Source of the DNA: Fodinibius roseus
Lineage (GTDB): Bacteria > Bacteroidota > Rhodothermia > Balneolales > Balneolaceae
Length of the DNA: 64,000 bases
Assembly (NCBI RefSeq): GCF_900129315.1
Contig: NZ_FQUS01000011.1
Location: forward strand, 62,001 to 126,000
Direction of reading: 5' to 3'
Shown: positions 49,491 through 58,637 of the stretch, in pieces
Numbering within the stretch: position 1 is the stretch's first letter
Layout of the letters: every line of letters begins with the position of its first letter
Notes under the pieces: model-generated
Told to the model about the DNA's origin: nothing
Databases searched by the model: none
The model's input: the letters and a program-made list of their open reading frames with translations, nothing else
Program-made: the position numbers and the translations under genes

Positions 49491-51296
49491 ATGAAAAGAA
49501 TAACACAAATCAAATTTTTGGTAGTCACTTTTTTAGTTTTTCCCTTTGCCTTGGTAAATTGCAAAAATAATCCGGGGAATAACCCGGACAATGCATCGGT
49601 TACGGGTGAACTAAAAAAGTGGCATAAAGTAACCTTATCATTCCAGGGCCCATCTCATAGCGAAACTGATGAAAATCCAAACCCTTATAAAGATTACAGA
49701 TTAACGGTCACATTTACCCATAATGGCCAATCTTATAATGTTCCGGGGTATTTTGCTGCCGATGGCGATGCCGGGGAAACAAGCGCTTCCCAGGGTAATA
49801 TTTGGCGGGTGCATTTTACTCCCGATGCAGAGGGAACCTGGAAATGGGAGGCCAATTTTGTAAGCGGTGAGCAAATTGCCCTGAATACCCGGAAGGAGGC
49901 AGGAAATCCGGTAGAAGGCATCCACGGGCAAACCGGTTCTTTTGAAATTCAACCTACAGATAAATCCGGACAGGATTTCAGGGCCAGGGGAAATTTGGCC
50001 TATACCGGAAAACATTACCTTCAGTTTCAGGAAACAGGTCAATATTATTTTAAGACCGCCAACAATGTCCCGGAGGTATTTTTACAGTATGACGGATTTG
50101 ATAATACGACCTCTGACCGGGGTTATCAACCCCATGTTAAGAATTGGAATGAGGGGGATCCCACCTGGCAGGATGGTAAGGGAAAGGGAATTATCGGTGC
50201 CGTAAATTACATGGCCGGACAAGGCGTGAATGAACAATATTTTTTGACTCAAAATAACTATGGAGATGGTAATGAAGCCTTTCCATGGACAGGTAAAGAC
50301 AATTATTACCAATATGACTGTTCCAAACTTGACCAGTGGCAAAGGGTTTTTGATTATATGATGCAAAAAGGGGTGGTAACCCATTTTGTATTGGGAGAAA
50401 CGGAAGTTGAGATGTATTTCGAAAAAGTTGAAAATCAATTCCCTTTTGCCGATAGCAGAAAATTGTATTACCGGGAAATGGTGGCAAGATTTGGCTATCT
50501 TAATGGGGTTATCTGGAATATCGGGGAGGAACAAGGCTGGGATCGGTCAGAAAATAATACTTATGGTGCTGCTACGACTACAGAACAAAGAAAGCTGTTT
50601 GCTGCGTACGTGGATTCATTAGTGTATAAAAATGACATGATTACGTTACATAACGGACCTTCAGGTACCCCGGATGTTTTCTTTGATTTAGCAGGATTTG
50701 AATCAATAAACGGTTTAAGTTTTCAGGGCAATTACGAACAAGAGGAAAACGGTCACGGGCAGGTTTTAGATCTGTATAAGATGAGTGAGGCGAATAATCA
50801 TCCCTGGGTCATTCATTATGATGAACCCTATATGGGGGGCAAGCTTCCTGAATTGGATGTTAGGCGAAAAAAATCATTGTGGGCTTCTATTACCGCAGGA
50901 GCAGCAGGAATTGGTTTTTACAATAATATGGATGTCAGGCTGGAAGATTTCCGGGTATTGGATTCCATTTACCAAACAATGGGACATGCACGTGAACTAT
51001 TCCAGGAACACCTCCCCTTTCATGAAATGCAACCTGCAGATGAACTGGTATCCAAAGGGTGGTGTTTTGCAAAAGAAGGCGACACCTATTTGATTTATTT
51101 AAAAGATGGAGGATCAACCAATGTTAGCTTACCCGATGACAATTCTTATCAGGTGGAATGGTACAACCCCAGGAAAGGGGGAGACTTATTAAAGGGTAGT
51201 ATCGAATCAATAAACGGGGAAGGAAGTCACTCTATCGGATCTCCTCCCCGGGATAACAACCGGGATTGGGTATGTTTGGTAATGAAAAGGGATTAA
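49491..51296 (+). CDS. exported DUF5060 glycoside hydrolase-like lipoprotein
   Basis: A 601-residue lipoprotein (LVNC at about 21-24). An N-terminal DUF5060 beta-sandwich (about 40-160) precedes a (beta/alpha)8 glycosidase-like region (about 170-480) with GEEQGWDRS and HYDEPY acidic candidates, then a C-terminal putative collagen-binding-like domain (about 510-600). Substrate unknown. The gene is strikingly A/T-rich and uses AT-rich codons (AAT, ATT, AAA) in contrast with truA and ssb on its sides, which suggests acquisition. Confidence 0.85.
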   Translation: MKRITQIKFLVVTFLVFPFALVNCKNNPGNNPDNASVTGELKKWHKVTLSFQGPSHSETDENPNPYKDYRLTVTFTHNGQSYNVPGYFAADGDAGETSASQGNIWRVHFTPDAEGTWKWEANFVSGEQIALNTRKEAGNPVEGIHGQTGSFEIQPTDKSGQDFRARGNLAYTGKHYLQFQETGQYYFKTANNVPEVFLQYDGFDNTTSDRGYQPHVKNWNEGDPTWQDGKGKGIIGAVNYMAGQGVNEQYFLTQNNYGDGNEAFPWTGKDNYYQYDCSKLDQWQRVFDYMMQKGVVTHFVLGETEVEMYFEKVENQFPFADSRKLYYREMVARFGYLNGVIWNIGEEQGWDRSENNTYGAATTTEQRKLFAAYVDSLVYKNDMITLHNGPSGTPDVFFDLAGFESINGLSFQGNYEQEENGHGQVLDLYKMSEANNHPWVIHYDEPYMGGKLPELDVRRKKSLWASITAGAAGIGFYNNMDVRLEDFRVLDSIYQTMGHARELFQEHLPFHEMQPADELVSKGWCFAKEGDTYLIYLKDGGSTNVSLPDDNSYQVEWYNPRKGGDLLKGSIESINGEGSHSIGSPPRDNNRDWVCLVMKRD

Positions 51297-51439
51297 AAAT
51301 GGGATTGCAATCCGGGCCGGCTCTGCGAATGCACCCGTTGGGCTTCCTATATCTGCTTTTAAAAATTTTTCTGTAAGGATTTCCTCCGAAATATATCTTA
51401 CCTTTAAGTGAAACTATTAAAAATAAAGAGGAACACGTT

Positions 51440-51880
51440 ATGAGCTCACTCAATAAAGCAATGATCATTGGCCGACTGGGCCAGGATCCGGATGTACGTT
51501 ATACGCAATCCAATACCGCTGTAGCAAATCTTTCTGTTGCTACTTCCGAGCGTTATAAAGATAAACAGGGCGAATGGAAAGAGAATACCGAATGGCACCG
51601 TGTGGTGGCATGGGGACGGCTGGCAGAAATTTGCCAGGAGTACCTCAAAAAAGGGTCCCAGGTATATATCGAAGGCCCCATTCAAACGCGGCAGTGGGAG
51701 GACAAAGAAGGCCGAACCCGGTATTCGACCGAAATAAAAGCACTTACGATGACTATGCTCGACAGCAAAGGATCGGACAGTGGCGAGGCCCCACCCAAGC
51801 CGGATAACGCACAGCAGGTATCCAGCAGCGTAGATCTGAACGACAACTTTGATGATATCGACGATGATCTTCCGTTTTAG
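51440..51880 (+). CDS. ssb: single-stranded DNA-binding protein
   Basis: A 146-residue SSB with an N-terminal OB fold ([50 protein letters not shown]) and the acidic C-terminal tip DDDLPF that recruits replication and repair partners. A GAGG Shine-Dalgarno-like sequence lies 10 bp before the ATG. Monocistronic, with a clear terminator. Confidence 0.97.
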   Translation: MSSLNKAMIIGRLGQDPDVRYTQSNTAVANLSVATSERYKDKQGEWKENTEWHRVVAWGRLAEICQEYLKKGSQVYIEGPIQTRQWEDKEGRTRYSTEIKALTMTMLDSKGSDSGEAPPKPDNAQQVSSSVDLNDNFDDIDDDLPF

Positions 51881-51902
51881 TGGGATCGGTTCATAAAACC
51901 GG

Positions 51903-51937
51903 AAGAGCGGCAGGGTCGAACACCTTGCCGCTCTTTT
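51903..51937 (+). terminator. Rho-independent terminator of ssb
   Basis: AAGAGCGGCA...TGCCGCTCTT: a near-perfect stem (10 bp plus partial pairing inside) followed by TTT, 22 bp after the stop. Confidence 0.85.
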
Positions 51938-51998
51938 CATGCTTGCAACACAGCTTTGAAGTGCATAGCTTTAATAAAAAATGAGCGGCAGCAGGTAA

Positions 51999-53399
51999 TT
52001 GGACGAACCGAACAGTTTTTTATTTATTTCTTCTTTTATTTCGCAGGCGGAAGATATCGTTGCGGTGTCTTCGGCGATTGATTCCACAGGGCTGATTGTT
52101 CAACTGTTGCTCATTGTGGCGGGACTCGTTTTTTCTGCCCTCTTCTCAGGTTCTGAAGTAGCCTTTTTTTCGCTTACCAACCGGGAAAACCTGCTGCCCG
52201 GGGAGGAGGCGGAGCGGTCTTCCGACCAGCTGATTATCCGCATGCTGAATCATCCCCGCCGGCTGCTGGCAACGATCCTGATCGGCAATACCTTTGCCAA
52301 CATTATCACGTCGGTTCTGGCAGCGGTGGTCACGGGTTCGATTGTGGCCCACTTCGGATTTTCCCAGTTTTGGGTATATTTTTGGGAAATCATTATCCTG
52401 ACCTTCACTATCCTTATCCTCAGTGAGATTACGCCTAAAATTATAGCGATCAACGAACCTCTGAAGAATGCCCGCCGCATCAGCCGTTTTATCTATGTAT
52501 TTTATGTGCTGCTTAAACCGCTTTCGAGCATCATTGCCAACAGTACCCTGAATCTCGAGGAACGTCTGCCGAAACCCAACAGCAAAATGACTTCCAGGGA
52601 CATTATGACGATGGCGGAAGTCAGTGAACGGGAGGGATCTATTAAAAGCGACGAGCGGGAAATTATCGAGAATGTGATCGAGTTTGGCAGTATCAGTGTC
52701 CGCGAGATCATGACATCAAGGGTTAATATCGTTGCGGTATCCACCAGTGATTCCCTGGATGAGGTGCTCTCGCTGATCCGGGAGAAGGGGCTTTCGCGCA
52801 TGCCTATCTACGAATCGGACCTGGATTCGATCCTCGGCATCATCCATGCCAAGGATGTACTGCCTTATATCAATGCCGATATAGAACGCACGACGATCAA
52901 CTGGCGCACTATTGCCCGAAAGGCGTTGTTTATTCCCGCCACGAAGAAGCTGGATGATCTGCTCCGGGATTTTCAGCAGGAGAAGACGCATATCGCCATC
53001 GTGGTGGATGAGTACGGTGGTACGGAGGGACTGATTACGCTGGATGATATCCTGGAAGAAATTGTGGGGGATATTTCCGATGAATATGACGATGATGAGG
53101 AAAAACTTTATACCCGGTTCCGCAGCGGGGGATACCTGTTTGACGCCAAAATTGATCTCGATGACATGGAAGAGATTCTGGGGTGTGAGCTGACCTCCGA
53201 AGAGGATGATTTCGAAACGCTGGGGGGACTGATGTATCACCTGACCGAGCGGATTCCGAATGTGGGGGAGCGGGTGTACTACCGGGATATCGAATTTACC
53301 ATCCACTCGGTATTTAACAACCGGGTGCGAAAGGTGCGCACCAAAGTCCAGGGCAGCCGTTCCCGCCCGTCCGAAGAATCTCCAAAAACAAAGCAATAG
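51999..53399 (+). CDS. CNNM/CorC (hemolysin family) membrane protein, GldE-like
   Basis: A 466-residue protein: a DUF21/CNNM membrane region (about 25-160), two CBS domains (about 215-335, TSRVNIVAVS and GIIHAKDVLPY) and a C-terminal CorC_HlyC domain (about 370-460). Related proteins are magnesium/cobalt transporters or, in Bacteroidota, GldE. The start is TTG; an ATG 18 bp upstream is followed by an immediate stop. 16 bp before murB, so an operon with murB and the DUF2779 gene. Confidence 0.9.
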   Translation: MDEPNSFLFISSFISQAEDIVAVSSAIDSTGLIVQLLLIVAGLVFSALFSGSEVAFFSLTNRENLLPGEEAERSSDQLIIRMLNHPRRLLATILIGNTFANIITSVLAAVVTGSIVAHFGFSQFWVYFWEIIILTFTILILSEITPKIIAINEPLKNARRISRFIYVFYVLLKPLSSIIANSTLNLEERLPKPNSKMTSRDIMTMAEVSEREGSIKSDEREIIENVIEFGSISVREIMTSRVNIVAVSTSDSLDEVLSLIREKGLSRMPIYESDLDSILGIIHAKDVLPYINADIERTTINWRTIARKALFIPATKKLDDLLRDFQQEKTHIAIVVDEYGGTEGLITLDDILEEIVGDISDEYDDDEEKLYTRFRSGGYLFDAKIDLDDMEEILGCELTSEEDDFETLGGLMYHLTERIPNVGERVYYRDIEFTIHSVFNNRVRKVRTKVQGSRSRPSEESPKTKQ

Positions 53400-53415
53400 A
53401 AGGTGAATTTTTTAC

Positions 53416-54459
53416 ATGCCACAACCTCATTCTCTTGATGAAATGCTGCAGCATGATGTCGAATTGCTGCCGTTCAACACCCTGGATATCGCCGCCCGGG
53501 CCCGGTCGTTTGTTTCGGTCCGAACGGTTGACCAGCTTCGGCATCTGCTGCAACATGATGCGGCCCGGTCCGATAACCTCTTAGTGCTGGGAGGCGGCAG
53601 CAATATCCTGTTTGCCGGCGATTATGATGGCCTCGTTTTACACATGGCGATTAAGGGTAAAAGAGTGATCGGGGAGACGGAAGAGCATGTATGGCTCGAG
53701 ACGGGGGGTGGGGAGAACTGGCACCGGACGGTGCGCTATGCGGTGGATCAGGGGTGGGGCGGCATCGAGAACCTGTCACTGATTCCGGGTACGGTGGGAG
53801 CGGCGCCCATTCAGAATATCGGGGCCTACGGGGTCGAGCTGGCAGATGTTTTTGAGGAGTTGGAAGCCGTCGAGATTAACTCTGCCGAGATTCATTCCTT
53901 TGACAAGGAGCAGTGCCGGTTCGGTTATCGGGACAGTATTTTCAAGGGCGTGCTCAAAGGACAGTATGTTATCAGCAAGGTGGTCTTAAAGCTGGATAAG
54001 CAGCCCCGCCCGAATACCTCTTACGGGGCCCTTCAGTCAGCGCTCGATCAGCGGGATATCGAGCATCCCACCATCCGGGATATCAGCGATATTGTCATTG
54101 ATATCCGCAACAGCAAGCTTCCCGATCCCGATACGCTCGGCAATGCCGGCAGCTTTTTTAAAAACCCGGTCATTGACAACGAAAAATTTGACCGGCTGAA
54201 GGCATCGTACCCCGGGATGCCCGGCTACCCGATCGACGACCAGACCACAAAGGTCCCGGCCGGCTGGCTGATTGAGGAGACGGGCTGGAAGGGAAAAGTG
54301 GTAGGAAATACCGGCACTTACCGGCAGCAGGCGCTGGTGATCGTCAATCACGGCGGAGCCACCGCTGATGAGATATTGGATCTCGCCCGGAAAATTCAGC
54401 AAACGGTCGGAGAGCAGTTCGACATCGATCTGGTCCCGGAGGTAAATATCATCGGCTGA
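53416..54459 (+). CDS. murB: UDP-N-acetylenolpyruvoylglucosamine reductase
   Basis: A 347-residue MurB, type I. The FAD-binding stretch LGGGSNILFA (58-67), S246 of NAGSFFKNP (general acid), an arginine in RFGYRDS and a C-terminal Glu in PEVNI complete the expected active site. It reduces enolpyruvyl-UDP-GlcNAc to UDP-MurNAc, following MurA. Ends 4 bp before the DUF2779 gene. Confidence 0.96.
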   Translation: MPQPHSLDEMLQHDVELLPFNTLDIAARARSFVSVRTVDQLRHLLQHDAARSDNLLVLGGGSNILFAGDYDGLVLHMAIKGKRVIGETEEHVWLETGGGENWHRTVRYAVDQGWGGIENLSLIPGTVGAAPIQNIGAYGVELADVFEELEAVEINSAEIHSFDKEQCRFGYRDSIFKGVLKGQYVISKVVLKLDKQPRPNTSYGALQSALDQRDIEHPTIRDISDIVIDIRNSKLPDPDTLGNAGSFFKNPVIDNEKFDRLKASYPGMPGYPIDDQTTKVPAGWLIEETGWKGKVVGNTGTYRQQALVIVNHGGATADEILDLARKIQQTVGEQFDIDLVPEVNIIG

Positions 54460-54463
54460 TATT

Positions 54464-56374
54464 ATGGCAGAAACCTCCGGTACAACCCCATACTTTACCA
54501 AACACCTGTTCAGAGCGGGACTCCAATGTCCCACTAAGCTCTACTATAAAGCCCGTGGATACCCGGAAGACCGGTCCGCTCTGCCCTTTCTCATGCATGC
54601 CGGTTTCAACAGGAAATTGCTCAAATCGTTGATCCGCTCTGTCTATCCCGCAGGGAAATATATCGATGGAGATACCATTGAAGAGTCGGCTGCTCGCACC
54701 AGGGAGTATTTCGAGGCCAGTGAAATTGTTCTCTTTGACCCCGTATTTACCTGTCGTCAGATGATGGCGAAATTGCCGCTGGTCGTCAAGAACGGGCAGC
54801 AACTGACCGTCTTCCAGGTACAGACCAAGGCGTTTAGCTCGCGGAAACACCAATTGTTGGACCGCAAAGGCGATATTCCCCCGAAATGGAGGAAGTACCT
54901 GCTCGGCTTTGCCTATCAGCTTTATATTTTGCAGAAAGCATATCCCGGCTGCTCTGTACTCCCGCTCCTGGTGCTCCCGGACAAAGCGGGCTATGCGCAA
55001 ACCGATGGGTTGCCGGCGCTGTTAAAGCCGTTTGAGACTCCGGCGGCAACCCCGCCGTCAGTGCCCGGGGAAAACCAGCAGCTGCTGGCGAAGCTTGACG
55101 TGAGGGAACCGGTAAGGCGGGTTCGGGAGGACCCGGGTTTTGCGGAAACGTACCTGCCCAAACCTTCTTTCCCGCAGTCGGTGGAGTATTTGCGCGAGAT
55201 CTACCTCCGGGAGCAGAAAGTGGAACCGGAAGTGGGCTACAAGTGCAGGAATTGTGAGTTCAATATCGGGCAGGCCCAACAATCGGGAGGAGCACAGAGT
55301 GGGTTCGGGGAGTGCTGGGAGTCGAAGCAGCCCGGGGAAGGGGGGGACGACCCTGATCATGTGTTTGAGCTGATGGGACCGGGTACCCGGCAGCTGATGG
55401 AACGGGAAATATTTTACCAGCGTAATATTGACAACGGGGATATTCATTCGGTAGCATCGATTGCCGGGGGGGAGGGACGTATAACGGAGACCATGCGCCG
55501 GGCACTGCAGATACATAAAACGACATCGACGGAGGTGCCCGGGGAGATTATGCGTGCCTCTCTCCGGAAGGAGCTCCGGCGATGGGAATATCCGCTTCAC
55601 TTTCTCGACTTCGAGGCCGGGAACTATGCGGTGCCTGTACGCAGGGGACGTCCACCCTATCACCTGGTGGTATTTCAGTTTTCGTGCCATACCCTCCGGA
55701 AAGACGGCCGTTGGCAGCATCACCAGTGGATTGACAGCCCGGGAAACGGTTATCCCAATTATGAACTCGTACGCCGGCTGATGGAGATTCCGCATATCAG
55801 CAAAGGTACGATTGTACAGTATTCCAACTTTGAGCGCAATGCACTCAAGATCATCCGCCGCGAGCTCAGAGATGAAGCGGAAATGGTCCCCGACAGCCCG
55901 CGGTTGATTCGGTGGATCGAAGATATTATCCGACGGAATGACTCGAACCATCCCCCGTCTCCTTACTTAGCCGATCTCAGCCGGCTCGTAAAAAATTATT
56001 ATTATAACAATGAGATGGAAAACTCGCTGAGCATTAAGGATGTCCTGCAGTCGGTGATGACAAGAAGCGATTACCTGGCAAAGGCCTACAGCAAGCCCTA
56101 TAACAGCCAAAACTTTGAGGAGATCATCTGGTGGCAGTCCGACAGCTCCGGAAAAGCAAGAAATCCCTATACCATTTTAGAGGAAAGTGGATCGGGTGCG
56201 GTCCGGCGCGGCACGGAAGCAATGTATATTTACGGGAAACTTATTGCCGGCAACATGAGTAAGAAAGAGAAATCAGCGTACCGGAAATCGCTGCTGCGCT
56301 ACTGCGAGCTCGATACGCTGGCGATGGTTATGATTTATCAACATTGGAAGCAAACATTGAATCGATTATATTAG
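54464..56374 (+). CDS. DUF2779 protein: Cas4-like domain fused to an exonuclease-like domain
   Basis: A 636-residue protein. The N-terminal half carries four cysteines in Cas4-like spacing (C22, C261xxC264, C284), consistent with a [4Fe-4S] cluster. The usual PD-(D/E)xK residues are not where expected: AKLPLV replaces a typical RVD, and FQVQTK replaces EVK. The C-terminal DUF2779 half keeps RNase H-fold exonuclease features: D382-x-E384 (FLDFEAG), N455-FE and a late D617 (CELDT). The family is uncharacterised. 4 bp after murB and in the same operon as the CNNM gene. Confidence 0.82.
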   Translation: MAETSGTTPYFTKHLFRAGLQCPTKLYYKARGYPEDRSALPFLMHAGFNRKLLKSLIRSVYPAGKYIDGDTIEESAARTREYFEASEIVLFDPVFTCRQMMAKLPLVVKNGQQLTVFQVQTKAFSSRKHQLLDRKGDIPPKWRKYLLGFAYQLYILQKAYPGCSVLPLLVLPDKAGYAQTDGLPALLKPFETPAATPPSVPGENQQLLAKLDVREPVRRVREDPGFAETYLPKPSFPQSVEYLREIYLREQKVEPEVGYKCRNCEFNIGQAQQSGGAQSGFGECWESKQPGEGGDDPDHVFELMGPGTRQLMEREIFYQRNIDNGDIHSVASIAGGEGRITETMRRALQIHKTTSTEVPGEIMRASLRKELRRWEYPLHFLDFEAGNYAVPVRRGRPPYHLVVFQFSCHTLRKDGRWQHHQWIDSPGNGYPNYELVRRLMEIPHISKGTIVQYSNFERNALKIIRRELRDEAEMVPDSPRLIRWIEDIIRRNDSNHPPSPYLADLSRLVKNYYYNNEMENSLSIKDVLQSVMTRSDYLAKAYSKPYNSQNFEEIIWWQSDSSGKARNPYTILEESGSGAVRRGTEAMYIYGKLIAGNMSKKEKSAYRKSLLRYCELDTLAMVMIYQHWKQTLNRLY

Positions 56375-56413
56375 CTTTATGATAATGGTGATCAAAGCTG
56401 AAAGTATGTAACT

Positions 56414-56550
56414 GAGTGCTTTGAAAATCAGGATTTTGTACAATACCAGTCCAGGAGCTATTTTAAAGCCGCAGTGTATAGATTAAACATGAGAATTTTG
56501 AAATCGTGAAAACACAGAGATTGGGTAAAACAACGATTTTGCAAAGACTC
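56414..56550. mobile_element. MITE-like intergenic element, copy 3, with 5-bp target duplication
   Basis: 137 bp bounded by inverted repeats GAGTGCTTTGAAAATC and (other strand) GAGTCTTTGCAAAATC, and flanked on both sides by TAACT (56409-56413 and 56551-56555). The interior resembles copy 2 read in reverse (CCCAAT, AAATTCTCA, GTACAAAATCCTGATTTTC). The perfect duplication argues for a real insertion. It ends 5 bp before the M48 gene's ATG after the TAACT repeat, so it now forms the gene's 5' leader and perhaps its promoter. Confidence 0.75.
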
Positions 56551-56560
56551 TAACTATTAA

Positions 56561-58066
56561 ATGGGATCTATTATGAGGTTATTACAGCTACGGAATGGAT
56601 TGTTAGTTCTTTTGGCGGGACTTCTGGTTGCTGCCTGCGTGATGCAGCGAAGTCCGATTACAGGCCAGAAACGGGCTTATGGGTACAGCTGGGAAGAGGA
56701 GAAACAACTGGGAGCCCAGGCTGACAAGCAAATTCAGCAGCAGTATGGGGTCTACGAGGATGAAGAATTGCAAACATATGTTGAAGATATAGGCCAGAGG
56801 GTGCTTGCCCAAAGCCATATGCGGCGCGAAGATACCCAGCAAAAGTATAAAGAGACCGAATTTCATTTCCGGGTGCTGAACAGCCCGGTTCCCAATGCCT
56901 TTGCGCTGCCCGGCGGCTATGTCTACGTAACCCGGGGGTTGTTGGGACACCTGGAAAATGAAGCACAGTTAGCGGTGGTGTTGGGACACGAGATCGGTCA
57001 TGTGGCGGCCCGCCACTCTTCCCAGCGTGCCTTTGAACAGCAGATTGGTCAGATTGCCCTGCTGGGCGGTGCGGTAGCGGGACAAGAGTTATTGGGGGTG
57101 CCCGGTGGAGAAATCCTTAATATGGGGAGCCAGGCCGCACAGCTCCTGTTTTTGAGCTACGGCCGCGAGGATGAGCGGGAATCCGATCAGTTGGGCGTTG
57201 AATATGCCTCCATGGAAAACTATAATGCCGCTGAGGGGGCCGGATTTTTTTCGGCCTTAAAACGAATATCCGAGCAGTCGGGACAATCCATCCCGGCCTG
57301 GGCTTCGACGCATCCCGATCCTTCGGAACGGGAAGACAGGATTCCGGAGCTGGCCCGGGAATGGGAACAGAAGGGATATGAGCAGAAGATTACAGGGACC
57401 GATCAGTTCATGAATGTTATTGACGGACTGGTATTCGGAGAAAATCCAAGGGAGGGATTCGCGCGCGAGGGGACCTTTTATCACCCGGAGCTTGAATTTC
57501 AGTTTCGTTATCCTTCGGCATGGAATGTGATCAATCAGACGACCATGGTAGGCGTGGTCAATGACGATGAAGATGCTATCATCATCATGGAGATAGACAG
57601 TGAAGCAGACAGCCCCCAGGCATCGGTCCGCAGTTTTGTTAACCAGGAGGGAATCACTGTCCAGGGCCAACAACAGCAGAGCATCAATGGACTTGATGCC
57701 TATCAGGCCACGGCCACAGCGACCGGGGATAACAATACGAAGTACAAATTCTATGTCTCAGCCCTCTCTTTCGATGAGAATATCTATCGTTTTATTTCGT
57801 ACAGTGTAGCCGAAAAATTTGACGGGTATGAATCACAGTTCGTGAATGCCATAAACTCATTTACCCGGCTTACCGATCAAAGTATCCTGAATATTCAGCC
57901 GGCCCGCCTGCAGGCTTTTCGCACGGACCGTTCGGCCGCTTTTTCCTCTTTTGTTCCTCAAAATCTTCCCATGGATATTACGGCCGAAGACCTGGCCATT
58001 GCCAACCAGGTACAGCTGAATGAAACCATAGAGGCCGGCAGCTGGATTAAAATCCCCCGTCAATAA
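56561..58066 (+). CDS. M48 family metalloprotease lipoprotein
   Basis: A 501-residue protein with a lipobox (LLVAAC, Cys26) and an M48 peptidase domain. HEIGH (143-147) supplies two zinc ligands and the base; a third Glu is in ERESDQLG. It resembles LoiP/BepA-like outer-membrane-associated proteases. A C-terminal half (about 290-501) has a beta-rich region and ends in a LysM-like motif. ATGs occur at this start and 12 bp downstream; either is possible. The only leader is MITE copy 3. Confidence 0.9.
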   Translation: MGSIMRLLQLRNGLLVLLAGLLVAACVMQRSPITGQKRAYGYSWEEEKQLGAQADKQIQQQYGVYEDEELQTYVEDIGQRVLAQSHMRREDTQQKYKETEFHFRVLNSPVPNAFALPGGYVYVTRGLLGHLENEAQLAVVLGHEIGHVAARHSSQRAFEQQIGQIALLGGAVAGQELLGVPGGEILNMGSQAAQLLFLSYGREDERESDQLGVEYASMENYNAAEGAGFFSALKRISEQSGQSIPAWASTHPDPSEREDRIPELAREWEQKGYEQKITGTDQFMNVIDGLVFGENPREGFAREGTFYHPELEFQFRYPSAWNVINQTTMVGVVNDDEDAIIIMEIDSEADSPQASVRSFVNQEGITVQGQQQQSINGLDAYQATATATGDNNTKYKFYVSALSFDENIYRFISYSVAEKFDGYESQFVNAINSFTRLTDQSILNIQPARLQAFRTDRSAAFSSFVPQNLPMDITAEDLAIANQVQLNETIEAGSWIKIPRQ

Positions 58067-58123
58067 TTTAAAAGAGCAAAAGCAAACATCCCGGAAGGCA
58101 ACAATTAACGGGCTGTGCAAGGC

Positions 58124-58142
58124 GGGAAGGGGCCGCCTTCCC
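58124..58142 (+). terminator. GC-rich hairpin after the M48 gene
   Basis: GGGAAGG, GGCCG, CCTTCCC: a perfect 7-bp stem with a 5-nt loop about 60 bp after the stop. No U tract, so termination is uncertain. Confidence 0.4.
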
Positions 58143-58376
58143 TGCAGAAGCGTTACTGAGCGAGGTATCGAAAAGCATGGAAGTAATAAATTTATTACAA
58201 AATATGTAGTAAATATTAAATTAAGCATGTGGAATAATTTTCCATATATGGCTGTTTTTTCCTTTTTTTTCGGTTAAAATACATTCTACAAAATCCATAT
58301 CTGCCCCGTAAAATCCTGAGAGGAGTTTTGTTTCCTGCCTGCCAATAAACGGCATAACGATTTTAATACCAGTCAC

Positions 58377-58429
58377 TTACAGGTATTGATCGTGCTGTAA
58401 ATGCCCCCTTAGAAGATGAAGAGATCTTC
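58377..58429. promoter_or_regulatory. paired inverted repeats upstream of the sigma-54 promoter
   Basis: TTACAG...CTGTAA (12-nt gap, 58377-58400) and GAAGAT...ATCTTC (6-nt gap, 58412-58429) lie 14-66 bp upstream of the -24 element, where enhancer-binding activators of sigma-54 could bind. No binding evidence exists. Confidence 0.35.
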
Positions 58430-58442
58430 CTGTCAAGCATGT

Positions 58443-58458
58443 TGGCACACCGTTTGCA
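58443..58458 (+). promoter_or_regulatory. sigma-54 (-24/-12) promoter of the pilus-like operon
   Basis: TGGCACACCGTTTGCA matches TGGCACG-N4-TTGCW with a single difference (A for the final G of the -24 block), with the GG-N10-GC spacing correct. It directs plus-strand transcription starting near 58469, giving a 170-nt leader before the pilin-like gene. The 571-bp gap otherwise holds two hairpins and paired inverted repeats; no gene is seen in it. Confidence 0.8.
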
Positions 58459-58536
58459 AATAAAAGAGAAGTAACACACCCTCCTGAAATCTCTAACCTG
58501 TGACGAGTCCATCGGTTTGTCACGGCAGAAGGTTTT

Positions 58537-58559
58537 TTGATGATGAAAAATATCATCAA
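58537..58559 (+). promoter_or_regulatory. leader hairpin
   Basis: TTGATGAT, GAAAAAT, ATCATCAA: a perfect 8-bp stem in the 5' leader of the pilin-like mRNA, downstream of a GTGAC...GTCAC dyad. Possible mRNA-stabilising or regulatory structure; no known riboswitch motif is recognised. Confidence 0.45.
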
Positions 58560-58637
58560 GAGGTATTGCTTTAACGTTAAAAAATAACAGCTCATATACG
58601 GGGCATTTCAACCATTAAAAAAACATAGGTATCTACA

